DNA of 5,355 nt from Lachnospiraceae bacterium UBA3772 (GCA_002371025.1 DFFQ01000089.1:1-5355); one strand, 5' to 3'; positions 1-4,269 are shown, numbered from the stretch's first letter. The notes: generated by a model not told the origin, from the letters alone. Numbers and translations: made by a program.

Positions 1-28
1 AAAAATCCTCTCTAAAAAAGACACTCGA

Positions 29-57
29 TTGAAAAATTAAAAAAAATATATTATAAT
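29..57 (+). promoter_or_regulatory. Sigma-A-type promoter of first winged-helix cassette
   Basis: The -35 box TTGAAA lies at 29-34 and the -10 box TATAAT at 52-57, with a 17-nt A/T-rich spacer. The -10 is a perfect match and the -35 differs at one base from TTGACA. Transcription should begin near 64, giving a leader of about 160 nt before the gene starting at 228. The same -35/spacer/-10 design recurs five more times in the window. Confidence 0.88.
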
Positions 58-90
58 AAGAGTGTAAAAAAGAGAGATACGAAAAAGAAC

Positions 91-175
91 TGCGAGATAA
101 CTGATAGAGGAGAGAGAAGAGAAGCGATACCTGCTAGACTCTCCCGCTAAGCGACTCGTAAAAATAGCTAAGAGC
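91..175 (+). promoter_or_regulatory. Structured 5' leader RNA, copy 1 (riboswitch-like candidate)
   Basis: This is a leader element shared with 936-1022. Outer stem P1 pairs TGCGAG (91-96) with CTCGTA (155-160), including one G-U. Inner stem P2 pairs GGAGAG (109-114) with CTCTCC (139-144). The P2 loop holds AGCG (123-126), complementary to CGCT (145-148) just 3' of P2, which would form an H-type pseudoknot. A tail CTAAGAGC follows an A-rich stretch. Stem sequences differ between the two copies but pairing is kept, while the loop and tail are conserved in sequence, as expected of a real RNA fold. I do not recognise it as a named riboswitch. It could bind a small molecule or be the target of the downstream protein. 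Confidence 0.6.
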
Positions 176-227
176 AAAAATAAAAAACTCAAGTGGTGTG
201 TTAAAAATCTTTAATGAGGTGCATACT

Positions 228-620
228 ATGGCTAACAAGATTACTGAGAGAGACATTTACAATGCTATTCTGGACGGTTCTGTTGATGTTGATGTTCTGA
301 AGGCTTTTGCCGAAAAGAAGATTGCCCAGCTGGATAAGCGGAATGAGTCTGCTGCGAAGCGGGCTGCGAAGAAGAGAGCTGAGGGCGATGCTCTGATGGA
401 AGAGGTCGCTGGATACATCGGCAACGAGGCTAAGACCCGTGCGCAGATTACTGCGGAGATGGTTGCTGATGGCTATGACCTGACCGATGCTAAGGTTGGC
501 GCTCGGCTGAATAAGCTGGTTGCCAATGGACGTATCGCTAAGGCGAAGGGTCGTGTCACTGGCGAGGATGGCAAGTCCAAGGCTGCCACTCTCTATGCTC
601 TGGCTTTCGACGCCGAGTAA
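228..620 (+). CDS. Basic winged-helix DNA-binding-like protein, paralog 1
   Basis: This 130-aa protein probably binds nucleic acid. Residues 1-56 look helical: an ITERDIYNAI start, then an Ala/Lys/Arg-rich stretch (about 33-56, key AAKRAAKKRAEGD). Residues about 57-130 have the pattern of a winged helix: helices around 57-66 and 73-82, a likely recognition helix containing AKVGARLNKLV, and a GRIAKAKGRV...LYAL beta wing. An in-frame GTG at 198 would add 10 residues, but ATG 228 is preferred. It has GAGGTG at 216-221 and is conserved in position in the paralog at 1077. The gene is GC-rich and uses a narrow codon set (AAG, GCT, GAG, CTG) unlike the AT-rich operon downstream, which suggests very high expression. 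It has its own promoter, leader and terminator. The exact function is unknown; a histone-like or regulatory role is inference. Confidence 0.85.
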   Translation: MANKITERDIYNAILDGSVDVDVLKAFAEKKIAQLDKRNESAAKRAAKKRAEGDALMEEVAGYIGNEAKTRAQITAEMVADGYDLTDAKVGARLNKLVANGRIAKAKGRVTGEDGKSKAATLYALAFDAE

Positions 621-637
621 TTAAGTCCATATTACAG

Positions 638-685
638 TTCTTGGAATGGGTTCAGTCCATTCCCATTCCAAGAAAGTTCTTTTTT
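638..685 (+). terminator. Intrinsic terminator after winged-helix paralog 1
   Basis: A perfect 13-bp stem pairs 638-650 (TTCTTGGAATGGG) with 662-674, around an 11-nt loop. A U-rich tract (TTCTTTTTT) follows at 677-685. It lies 17 nt after the stop codon, so the first cassette is a monocistronic unit. Confidence 0.9.
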
Positions 686-732
686 ATAGCAAAAAGGTTT
701 CATCGCATTTTCAAAAAGTAAAAATCGGCAAA

Positions 733-761
733 TTGAAAATTTAAAAAAAATAATATATAAT
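733..761 (+). promoter_or_regulatory. Sigma-A-type promoter upstream of a short structured transcript
   Basis: TTGAAA at 733-738 and TATAAT at 756-761 are separated by 17 nt. This is a near-consensus promoter in the gap between the two winged-helix genes, with predicted start near 768. The next promoter lies only about 140 bp downstream, so this one either makes a small RNA or a longer leader for the second cassette. Confidence 0.82.
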
Positions 762-767
762 ATATAC

Positions 768-870
768 GTAAGATAAAGAAAAGAGAACTTCAAAAAAAGT
801 TCTTGCGGCCCAAACTGTGAGAGAGGGGTCGGGTTAGCATCCCTCCAAAAACTTTCTGTTAAAAAAATTA
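768..870 (+). ncRNA. Candidate small structured RNA between tandem promoters
   Basis: The gene-free stretch 621-1076 holds a terminator, two promoters, this segment and leader copy 2. Predicted RNA from about 768 can form hairpin AGAACTT (784-790)/AAGTTCT (797-803), and a second hairpin GAGGGGT (823-829)/ATCCCTC (839-845) with a 9-nt loop. AAAGTT (796-801) can alternatively pair with AACTTT (850-855), enclosing the second hairpin and competing with the first. No start codon with a ribosome site is seen, and no U-tract marks a clear 3' end, so the boundaries are guesses. It may be a small RNA or the upstream part of an extended 5' UTR. Confidence 0.4.
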
Positions 871-875
871 GCAAA

Positions 876-904
876 TTGAAAAATTAAAAAATATTTGATA
901 TAAT
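876..904 (+). promoter_or_regulatory. Sigma-A-type promoter of second winged-helix cassette
   Basis: TTGAAA lies at 876-881 and TATAAT at 899-904 with a 17-nt spacer. TG at 896-897 adds an extended -10 motif. Its distance to the downstream ATG (about 173 nt from the -10) nearly matches the first cassette, so promoter, leader and gene were duplicated together. Confidence 0.88.
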
Positions 905-935
905 AAATACAGAAAGTAAGAAAGACATTAAAAAC

Positions 936-1022
936 TGAGGATATGGTGGTATGCGGGTGAGAGAGAAGCGGTTACTGCTAAGCACCTGCGCTAAGGAACC
1001 TCAATAAAAAATAACTAAGTGC
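936..1022 (+). promoter_or_regulatory. Structured 5' leader RNA, copy 2 (riboswitch-like candidate)
   Basis: This is the homolog of the element at 91-175. P1 pairs TGAGG (936-940) with CCTCA (999-1003). P2 pairs GCGGGTG (953-959) with CACCTGC (983-989), with one G-U. AGCG (967-970) in the P2 loop is complementary to CGCT (989-992). Conserved segments are GAGAAGCG, TGCTA, CGCTAAG and CTAAGTGC. In this copy the P1 3' strand CCTCA is also a perfect complement of TGAGG at 1063-1067, which overlaps the Shine-Dalgarno of the downstream gene. Loss of P1 could therefore hide the ribosome site. An alternative CTCAT (1034-1038) also complements ATGAG (1062-1066). A role in translation control is inferred. 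Confidence 0.6.
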
Positions 1023-1076
1023 AAAAACAAAAACTCATTAAGTGTAACGGAACAAATAACTATGAGGTGCAATACT

Positions 1077-1460
1077 ATGGCTACTACTAAGATTACTGAG
1101 CGCGTTATCCTTAACTCCATCCTTGATGGAACTGCCGATCCCGACGTCCTTGTTGAGTATGCTGAGAAGCGTCTGGCTCAGCTGGACAAGCGGAATGAGT
1201 CCGCTGCGAAGCGTGCAGCGAAGAAGAGGGCTGAGGGCGATGCCCTGTCCGAGACCATTTACGGTCTGCTTGGCGAAGAGCCCCTGAACCGTGAGCAGAT
1301 TGTTGAGAAGCTCGCGGAGATGGAGATCGAGACGACCCCGTCTAAGGTCACTGCTCGCATGACCAACCTCTGCAAGGAGGGCAAGGTTGCGAAGACCAAG
1401 ATGAAGGTTACTGGCGAGGACGGCAAGTCCCGCGAGGCCACTGGATACATCCTGGCCTAA
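1077..1460 (+). CDS. Basic winged-helix DNA-binding-like protein, paralog 2
   Basis: This 127-aa paralog of the gene at 228-620 is identical to it over 24 residues (34-57, containing KRAAKKRAEGD), with a conserved N-terminal KITER and C-terminal VTGEDGKS. The winged-helix part (about 60-127) has diverged, so the copies may differ in DNA target. ATG 1077 is chosen over the in-frame ATG at 1062. GAGGTG at 1064-1069 sits 7 nt before it, and 1062 would overlap that ribosome site. Codon use is GC-rich and biased (AAG, GAG, CTG, GCC/GCT) as in paralog 1, consistent with strong expression. It has its own promoter, leader RNA and terminator. Function is not known; a chromatin-like or regulatory phage protein is the best guess. 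Confidence 0.86.
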   Translation: MATTKITERVILNSILDGTADPDVLVEYAEKRLAQLDKRNESAAKRAAKKRAEGDALSETIYGLLGEEPLNREQIVEKLAEMEIETTPSKVTARMTNLCKEGKVAKTKMKVTGEDGKSREATGYILA

Positions 1461-1477
1461 TTAATCCTGACAATTCA

Positions 1478-1513
1478 AATCAGCTCCAAAGAAATTTGGA
1501 GTTGATTTTTTTT
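1478..1513 (+). terminator. Intrinsic terminator after winged-helix paralog 2
   Basis: A 13-bp stem pairs 1478-1490 (AATCAGCTCCAAA) with 1495-1507, with one G-U and a GAAA tetraloop. Eight T residues run from 1506 to 1513. Its 3' arm contains the -35 box of the next promoter. Confidence 0.9.
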
Positions 1514-1530
1514 AAATAATTTGTTATAAT
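1502..1530 (+). promoter_or_regulatory. Promoter of the end-healing operon, overlapping the preceding terminator
   Basis: TTGATT (1502-1507) and TATAAT (1525-1530) are separated by 17 nt, with an extended -10 TG at 1522-1523. The -35 box is the 3' arm of the upstream terminator stem. Transcription should start near 1537, about 35 nt before the first ATG, with no room for a leader RNA like those of the two upstream genes. Confidence 0.8.
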
Positions 1531-1570
1531 ATATATAGAATTATAAAGAAAAAATAAGAGGTAGACAGAT

Positions 1571-1888
1571 ATGTATACAATGTATCTTGATGATGAGAGA
1601 GTTCCCGTAGATAAGTATGATATTATATGCCGCACTCCAGAAGAAGCAATTAAAGCTTTTCGTAAGCAATATAAAATCGGTGAACGGCATTACTTTATGG
1701 AAATGGATTATGATTCTGGCCTGCCTGATACTTTTGATAAAGTATTGAAAGATATTGAATCATATGTCCACTATGGTAAAATGCGCGATCTTGATATTGA
1801 TGTACATATACACAGTGGTAACTCTGTAGGTAGGGAAAACATTCAATCTATTATTCGAGCAAATAATTATATGAGCGAAGTGTGGTGA
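1571..1888 (+). CDS. Receiver-like protein of the cyclic-phosphate-processing (cREC) type
   Basis: This 105-aa protein matches a small phage/bacterial family of divergent receiver domains by pattern. It has an N-terminal YLDDERVP (5-12) acidic pocket, a second acidic motif MDYDSG (45-50; usually an FDHDLG-like motif in relatives as I recall them), and a C-terminal IHSGNSVGRENI (80-91). This family has been predicted to process cyclic phosphates in RNA-repair systems; I rely on recall of the family and have no search. The middle His of the second motif seems to be Tyr47, a possible active-site change. It is first in the operon, with AAGAGGT (1556-1562) 8 nt before the ATG. An alternative ATG at 1580 (codon 4) would give the usual M-Y-L-D-D start. 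It sits directly before a kinase and a phosphoesterase, which supports the repair reading. Confidence 0.72.
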   Translation: MYTMYLDDERVPVDKYDIICRTPEEAIKAFRKQYKIGERHYFMEMDYDSGLPDTFDKVLKDIESYVHYGKMRDLDIDVHIHSGNSVGRENIQSIIRANNYMSEVW

Positions 1889-1892
1889 GAAA

Positions 1893-2393
1893 ATGAGTAA
1901 ATTAATTCTTTTGACTGGACATATAAGTTCAGGGAAAACTGTATATGCAAAAGCTTTGGCAGCAAAGCGTGGATATAGATACCTTTCTATTGATGATGCA
2001 TATGCTATTATTAATGGCAGTGATACATGTCGTGATAATAAGTTTGAAGCTTGGGAATTGCTTAACAGACAGATTCATACAGCCGAATATCTGTATCAGG
2101 ATGTAATTATTGATGTTAATGCTCCAACTCCAGATGACCGCAATTACTTCCTCAATATGTTCCCTAATTTTGGGGAATACCACCTTCTTTGGATTGATTG
2201 CGCACCTGCTACCTGTCTTGAAAATAATCGAAAACGCGATCGTATTGTTCCAGAAGAGCACATGAATAGAATGTTTAAATTTTATGTTTTTCCACAGAAG
2301 AATGAAGATAGATATGCGCGTAGACGTTGGGATAGTATGACAAGAGTTTATAACGATGGAGAACATTTTAAAGTCGAAAATACACATTCATAA
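1893..2393 (+). CDS. P-loop kinase, polynucleotide-kinase-like
   Basis: This 166-aa protein has a Walker A GHISSGKT (9-16), then a short acidic motif SIDDAY (32-37). A Walker B-like strand follows: VIIDVNAPTPDDR (71-83), with D74, N76 and R83. The lid-like segment NNRKRDRIVPEEHMNRMF (111-128) is Arg-rich. This order resembles 5'-polynucleotide kinases of the T4 Pnk and zeta-toxin/AAA_33 group, which move the ATP gamma-phosphate to a 5'-OH end or small substrate. Its length fits a stand-alone kinase domain with no fused phosphatase. It starts 4 nt after the previous stop, with GGTGAG near 1884-1889 as the ribosome site. The phosphoesterase follows after 11 nt, so kinase and phosphatase are made from one message. 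Substrate is not provable here; nucleoside, antibiotic or toxin-type kinases remain possible. Confidence 0.8.
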   Translation: MSKLILLTGHISSGKTVYAKALAAKRGYRYLSIDDAYAIINGSDTCRDNKFEAWELLNRQIHTAEYLYQDVIIDVNAPTPDDRNYFLNMFPNFGEYHLLWIDCAPATCLENNRKRDRIVPEEHMNRMFKFYVFPQKNEDRYARRRWDSMTRVYNDGEHFKVENTHS

Positions 2394-2404
2394 GGGGTAA
2401 TTGA

Positions 2405-2980
2405 ATGGCAATTGAATCACTATATGCGCCATTTCAGCATTGGGCAGAAAAAAATGCTATATTTATTATATCAGACCTTCACTTTGGAGAAGATGAAGAC
2501 TTGCGGCAAGCTTATCCGAATCGTCCCCCAGTTGAAGAAATGATTAAGGAAATTAATAGGAAAGTTGGACGTAATGGTACACTTATTGTTTGCGGAGATG
2601 CGGGATTGCCTGAATATGTTTCTCAATTAAAAGGATATAAAGTGCTCATTAAAGGCAATCATGAACCTGGTCTTATTAATTTTAAAGGAATTTTTGATGA
2701 AGTATATGAAGGATGCCTTATAATTCATCCCCATATTATTTTGTCGCATGAACCTGTTAACTTTCCATATGCATACAATATACACGGCCACAGGCACGAT
2801 GGCTCTATGTATACTTATGGGCATATGAACGTATGTGCGGACATAATCGGATATTCTCCTGTTAATTTTAATCAGTTTCTCAAGTCTGGAAAGCTAAAAG
2901 AATGCGTTGATATACATCGTCAAACTATCGACACTGCCACTATAAAGGCAAGAAAAAGAGGTCATAAGCTTGGACAATAA
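2405..2980 (+). CDS. Calcineurin-like metallophosphoesterase
   Basis: This 191-aa protein has the full set of metal-binding motifs of the calcineurin-like superfamily: SDLHFG (23-28, D24 and H26), GDAG (64-67), KGNHE (83-87), SHE (114-116) and HGHRH (127-131). It should be an active two-metal phosphatase or phosphodiesterase in the cytoplasm. The region about 141-160 (NVCAD..GY.PVNFNQF) is the usual end of this phage subfamily, and the last 30 residues add a basic tail ending ATIKARKRG. That tail is duplicated at the end of the next gene. AAGGGG (2392-2397) lies 7 nt before ATG 2405 and overlaps the stop of the kinase gene. Beside a kinase and a cREC-like protein, removal of 2',3'-cyclic or 3' phosphates from RNA ends is a reasonable inference. 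Other substrates cannot be excluded. Confidence 0.9.
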   Translation: MAIESLYAPFQHWAEKNAIFIISDLHFGEDEDLRQAYPNRPPVEEMIKEINRKVGRNGTLIVCGDAGLPEYVSQLKGYKVLIKGNHEPGLINFKGIFDEVYEGCLIIHPHIILSHEPVNFPYAYNIHGHRHDGSMYTYGHMNVCADIIGYSPVNFNQFLKSGKLKECVDIHRQTIDTATIKARKRGHKLGQ

Positions 2981-3083
2981 AATTTATGTATTGAAGGATA
3001 TTGATACTGACAAAGTATTATTTGCTTCTTATGACCGAAATGCACTTGAGACAATAATGTGTAATATGTTTATGGATGATTTT
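2819..3083 (+). repeat. Tandem duplication unit 1 (phosphoesterase tail plus next-gene head)
   Basis: This segment codes for the last 53 residues of the phosphoesterase (139-191), then the ribosome site and the first 38 residues of the next gene. It is a diverged copy of 3093-3361, offset by 274-281 bp. At DNA level the best block includes TGCCACTATAAAGGCAAGAA, present in both copies (2935-2954 and 3215-3234). Confidence 0.72.
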
Positions 3084-3254
3084 CATCGTAAAGAACATTT
3101 ATGCATATGCATAGATGTAATGAATTATATTCCTCCTATTAACTTTAATCAATTTGTAAAATCTGATAGACTAAAAGAATGTGAAAATATTCATAAAATG
3201 ACAATTGATGATAATGCCACTATAAAGGCAAGAAAGAGGGGGCGCAAACTGTGA
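2970..3254 (+). CDS. Chimeric small protein: acidic-family head fused to a phosphoesterase tail copy
   Basis: This 94-aa protein has two origins. Residues 1-38 (NKIYVLKD, VLFAS, MFMDDF) match the head of the next gene (KKIYCLVD, VMMAS, MFMDTF). Residues 42-94 match the last part of the upstream phosphoesterase (H..VC.D...Y..P-NFNQF.KS..LKEC, ending ATIKARKRG.KL). It carries no catalytic motif of the phosphoesterase. The start is TTG at 2970, inside the end of the upstream gene (11-bp overlap), with AGAGGT at 2957-2962 placed 7 nt before it. An internal ATG is possible, but TTG keeps the family head. The likely origin is tandem duplication. Function is unknown, and it may simply be a by-product that stayed open. 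Confidence 0.72.
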   Translation: MDNKIYVLKDIDTDKVLFASYDRNALETIMCNMFMDDFHRKEHLCICIDVMNYIPPINFNQFVKSDRLKECENIHKMTIDDNATIKARKRGRKL

Positions 3255-3361
3255 AGAAAATATATTGCTTAGTTGATAAACATGCTGGTGAAGTTATGAT
3301 GGCGTCAACTACTCGACGGCCACTTGAAGAAGAGTTATGCGATATGTTTATGGATACTTTT
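3093..3361 (+). repeat. Tandem duplication unit 2
   Basis: This is the second copy of the unit at 2819-3083. It runs from residue 42 of the chimeric gene, through its basic tail and the embedded ribosome site (GAGGGGG at 3236-3242), into the first 37 residues of the gene at 3251. Each copy carries the gene junction, so the ribosome site lies inside the codons for the KARKRG tail in both. Confidence 0.72.
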
Positions 3362-3511
3362 CAAGCAGAAATGCAAGAGGCCGCAGATAATCATTGGATC
3401 AATGTTAAAGAGCCAAGTAAAGATTGTCGAGTATTTGCAAATGATTGTTGGAATCATATTATGAGCTGGTTTAAAGAAGTATATGATATTCAGAAAGTGT
3501 GGTTATCATGA
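3251..3511 (+). CDS. Small acidic-family protein (unrecognised)
   Basis: This 86-aa protein of unknown function begins with GTG overlapping the previous stop (GTGA), with a G-rich ribosome site at 3236-3242 inside the upstream gene. The head KKIYCLVD...VMMAS...PLEEELCDMFMD resembles the preceding and following small genes. A later NDCW motif (about 65-68) is echoed as NECW in the next gene. It has no membrane segment, signal peptide or known catalytic motif. It is probably a full-length version of the family whose head was duplicated into the chimeric gene at 2970. Phage accessory or host-takeover proteins often look like this, but no role can be assigned. Confidence 0.72.
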   Translation: MKKIYCLVDKHAGEVMMASTTRRPLEEELCDMFMDTFQAEMQEAADNHWINVKEPSKDCRVFANDCWNHIMSWFKEVYDIQKVWLS

Positions 3512-3789
3512 ATCTATACTGTATTAGGTATAAAGATGATGAAGTAACAGAAGATATTGTATTTAGTAATAGTAAACGATATCTTGAAGAATGGCTATTG
3601 TCAGAATGGGAAGAGTCTGCATATATAAATTGGTGTTTTGAAGTTGGAGATATAACTCCATGCTATGTTGATAATACATTTAAAACAGATAAGGAACTAA
3701 TTAACGAATGTTGGAAAGATGCAACTGAAGATATATCGTATTTTCAGATTGTAGATTGTAGTGATATGTATGAATATGATAAGGAGTAA
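3508..3789 (+). CDS. Small strongly acidic family member
   Basis: This 93-aa protein has 24 Asp/Glu against about 8 Lys/Arg by hand count, so it is strongly acidic. The head NLYCIRY...VFSNSKRYLEEW follows the family pattern (short beta strand, small turn, second strand ending in S, then an LEE helix), and NECW (about 68-71) matches NDCW of the previous gene. ATG 3508 overlaps the previous TGA (ATGA), typical of coupled translation; an in-frame GTG at 3499 is less likely. It is Trp/Tyr-rich. Acidic phage proteins can mimic DNA, but nothing here shows that directly. Confidence 0.74.
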   Translation: MNLYCIRYKDDEVTEDIVFSNSKRYLEEWLLSEWEESAYINWCFEVGDITPCYVDNTFKTDKELINECWKDATEDISYFQIVDCSDMYEYDKE

Positions 3790-3797
3790 TAAATAAT

Positions 3798-4004
3798 ATG
3801 GATGAAGGTTTCTATTCAGTAGTTCTTGAGAACAGTAGTAATGAATATTATTTTAAAAGTAGAGAACATGCTTGTGCTTTTCTGCTTGAAAGTTTCAGCG
3901 ATGATTATCCAGAAGAAGATATAAGTTATGCCAACGAACAGCTTGCCGATAATGATTATATCGAAAGCTATGGCGGTATTTATTCTTGTTGGTTTGAGGA
4001 TTAA
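3798..4004 (+). CDS. Small strongly acidic protein, distant family member
   Basis: This 68-aa protein has 17 Asp/Glu and only two Lys/Arg. The layout (FYSVVLEN, EYYFKSREHACAFLLESF, then an acidic helix and a CWFED end) resembles the two genes before it in outline, though identity is low. AAGGAG (3781-3786) at the end of the upstream gene is the ribosome site, 11 nt before the ATG. The next reading frame follows after 3 nt. Function is unknown. Confidence 0.68.
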   Translation: MDEGFYSVVLENSSNEYYFKSREHACAFLLESFSDDYPEEDISYANEQLADNDYIESYGGIYSCWFED

Positions 4005-4007
4005 TAT

Positions 4008-4214
4008 ATGGGGACAAAATTCGTTCTTACTTAGTTGATTCCTCGCGCAAATACTACTGATACATCAATCATTGCGGTAAGTGATACAGCAGAAAAACTT
4101 GAAGAATATATTAATAATATAGTCAAAATGGCTAAAGAATCACATGATGATGAAGAATATTTAAATTATTTCTCAGATACATTTTCAATTATAGAAGTGC
4201 AGTATGTGGGCTAA
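4008..4214 (+). pseudogene. Small acidic-family gene interrupted by an in-frame TAG
   Basis: ATG 4008 has a good ribosome site (GAGGA, 3996-4000, 7 nt upstream). The frame reads MGTKFVLT, then TAG at 4032-4034, and stays open to TAA at 4212-4214. The part after the stop (ANTTDTSIIAVSDTAEKLEE, ending FSIIEVQYVG) has the same layout as its neighbours: a strand ending in S, an LEE helix, and a C-terminal strand. One base change (for example CAG to TAG) would explain it. No ribosome site precedes a restart codon. No other gene here contains an in-frame TAG and none ends in TAG, so wholesale TAG recoding is not shown, but neither is suppression excluded. Confidence 0.62.
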
Positions 4215-4242
4215 TTATTTTAGCTCACATATTTTATTATTT
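4204..4242 (+). terminator. Hairpin terminator of the operon overlapping the last stop codon
   Basis: An 11-bp stem pairs 4204-4214 (ATGTGGGCTAA) with 4220-4230, with one G-U and a 5-nt loop. ATTTTATTATTT follows at 4231-4242. The TAA of the broken gene forms the top of the 5' arm. The U-tract is interrupted by A residues, so termination may be partial. Confidence 0.68.
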
Positions 4243-4269
4243 GAAATTTTTTTAAAAATATGATATAAT
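4241..4269 (+). promoter_or_regulatory. Sigma-A-type promoter of the zinc-finger operon
   Basis: TTGAAA (4241-4246) and TATAAT (4264-4269) are separated by 17 nt, with an extended -10 TG at 4261-4262. It starts directly at the end of the preceding terminator's T-rich tail. The predicted start near 4276 leaves a short leader of about 26 nt. Confidence 0.87.

Noticed and set aside
91..175. Known riboswitch classes (preQ1-I, SAM, glycine, c-di-GMP, THF, purine) for the leader element
   Set aside because: By eye none of their conserved cores is present; only the A-rich tail with CTAAG recalls preQ1-I, which is much smaller than this element.
198..227. GTG at 198 as the start of the first winged-helix gene
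   Set aside because: The GAGGTG ribosome site at 216-221 would lie inside the gene, and the paralog aligns from ATG 228.
632..874. 80-codon reading frame on the minus strand
   Set aside because: It covers a terminator and a promoter, lacks a ribosome site, and its product is a low-complexity, Phe/Leu/Ile-rich string expected from A/T-rich DNA.
951..1007. 18-codon ATG frame inside leader copy 2, a possible leader peptide for attenuation
   Set aside because: Copy 1 keeps the same frame (E-K-R-x-L-L...A-K) but has no ATG or GTG start there and a stop just upstream. The shared bases are explained as well by the RNA fold, and the ribosome site is weak.
1929..2387. Long minus-strand frame opposite the kinase gene
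   Set aside because: The + strand carries clear kinase motifs and a ribosome site; the minus product has no recognisable motif and all neighbours are on the + strand.
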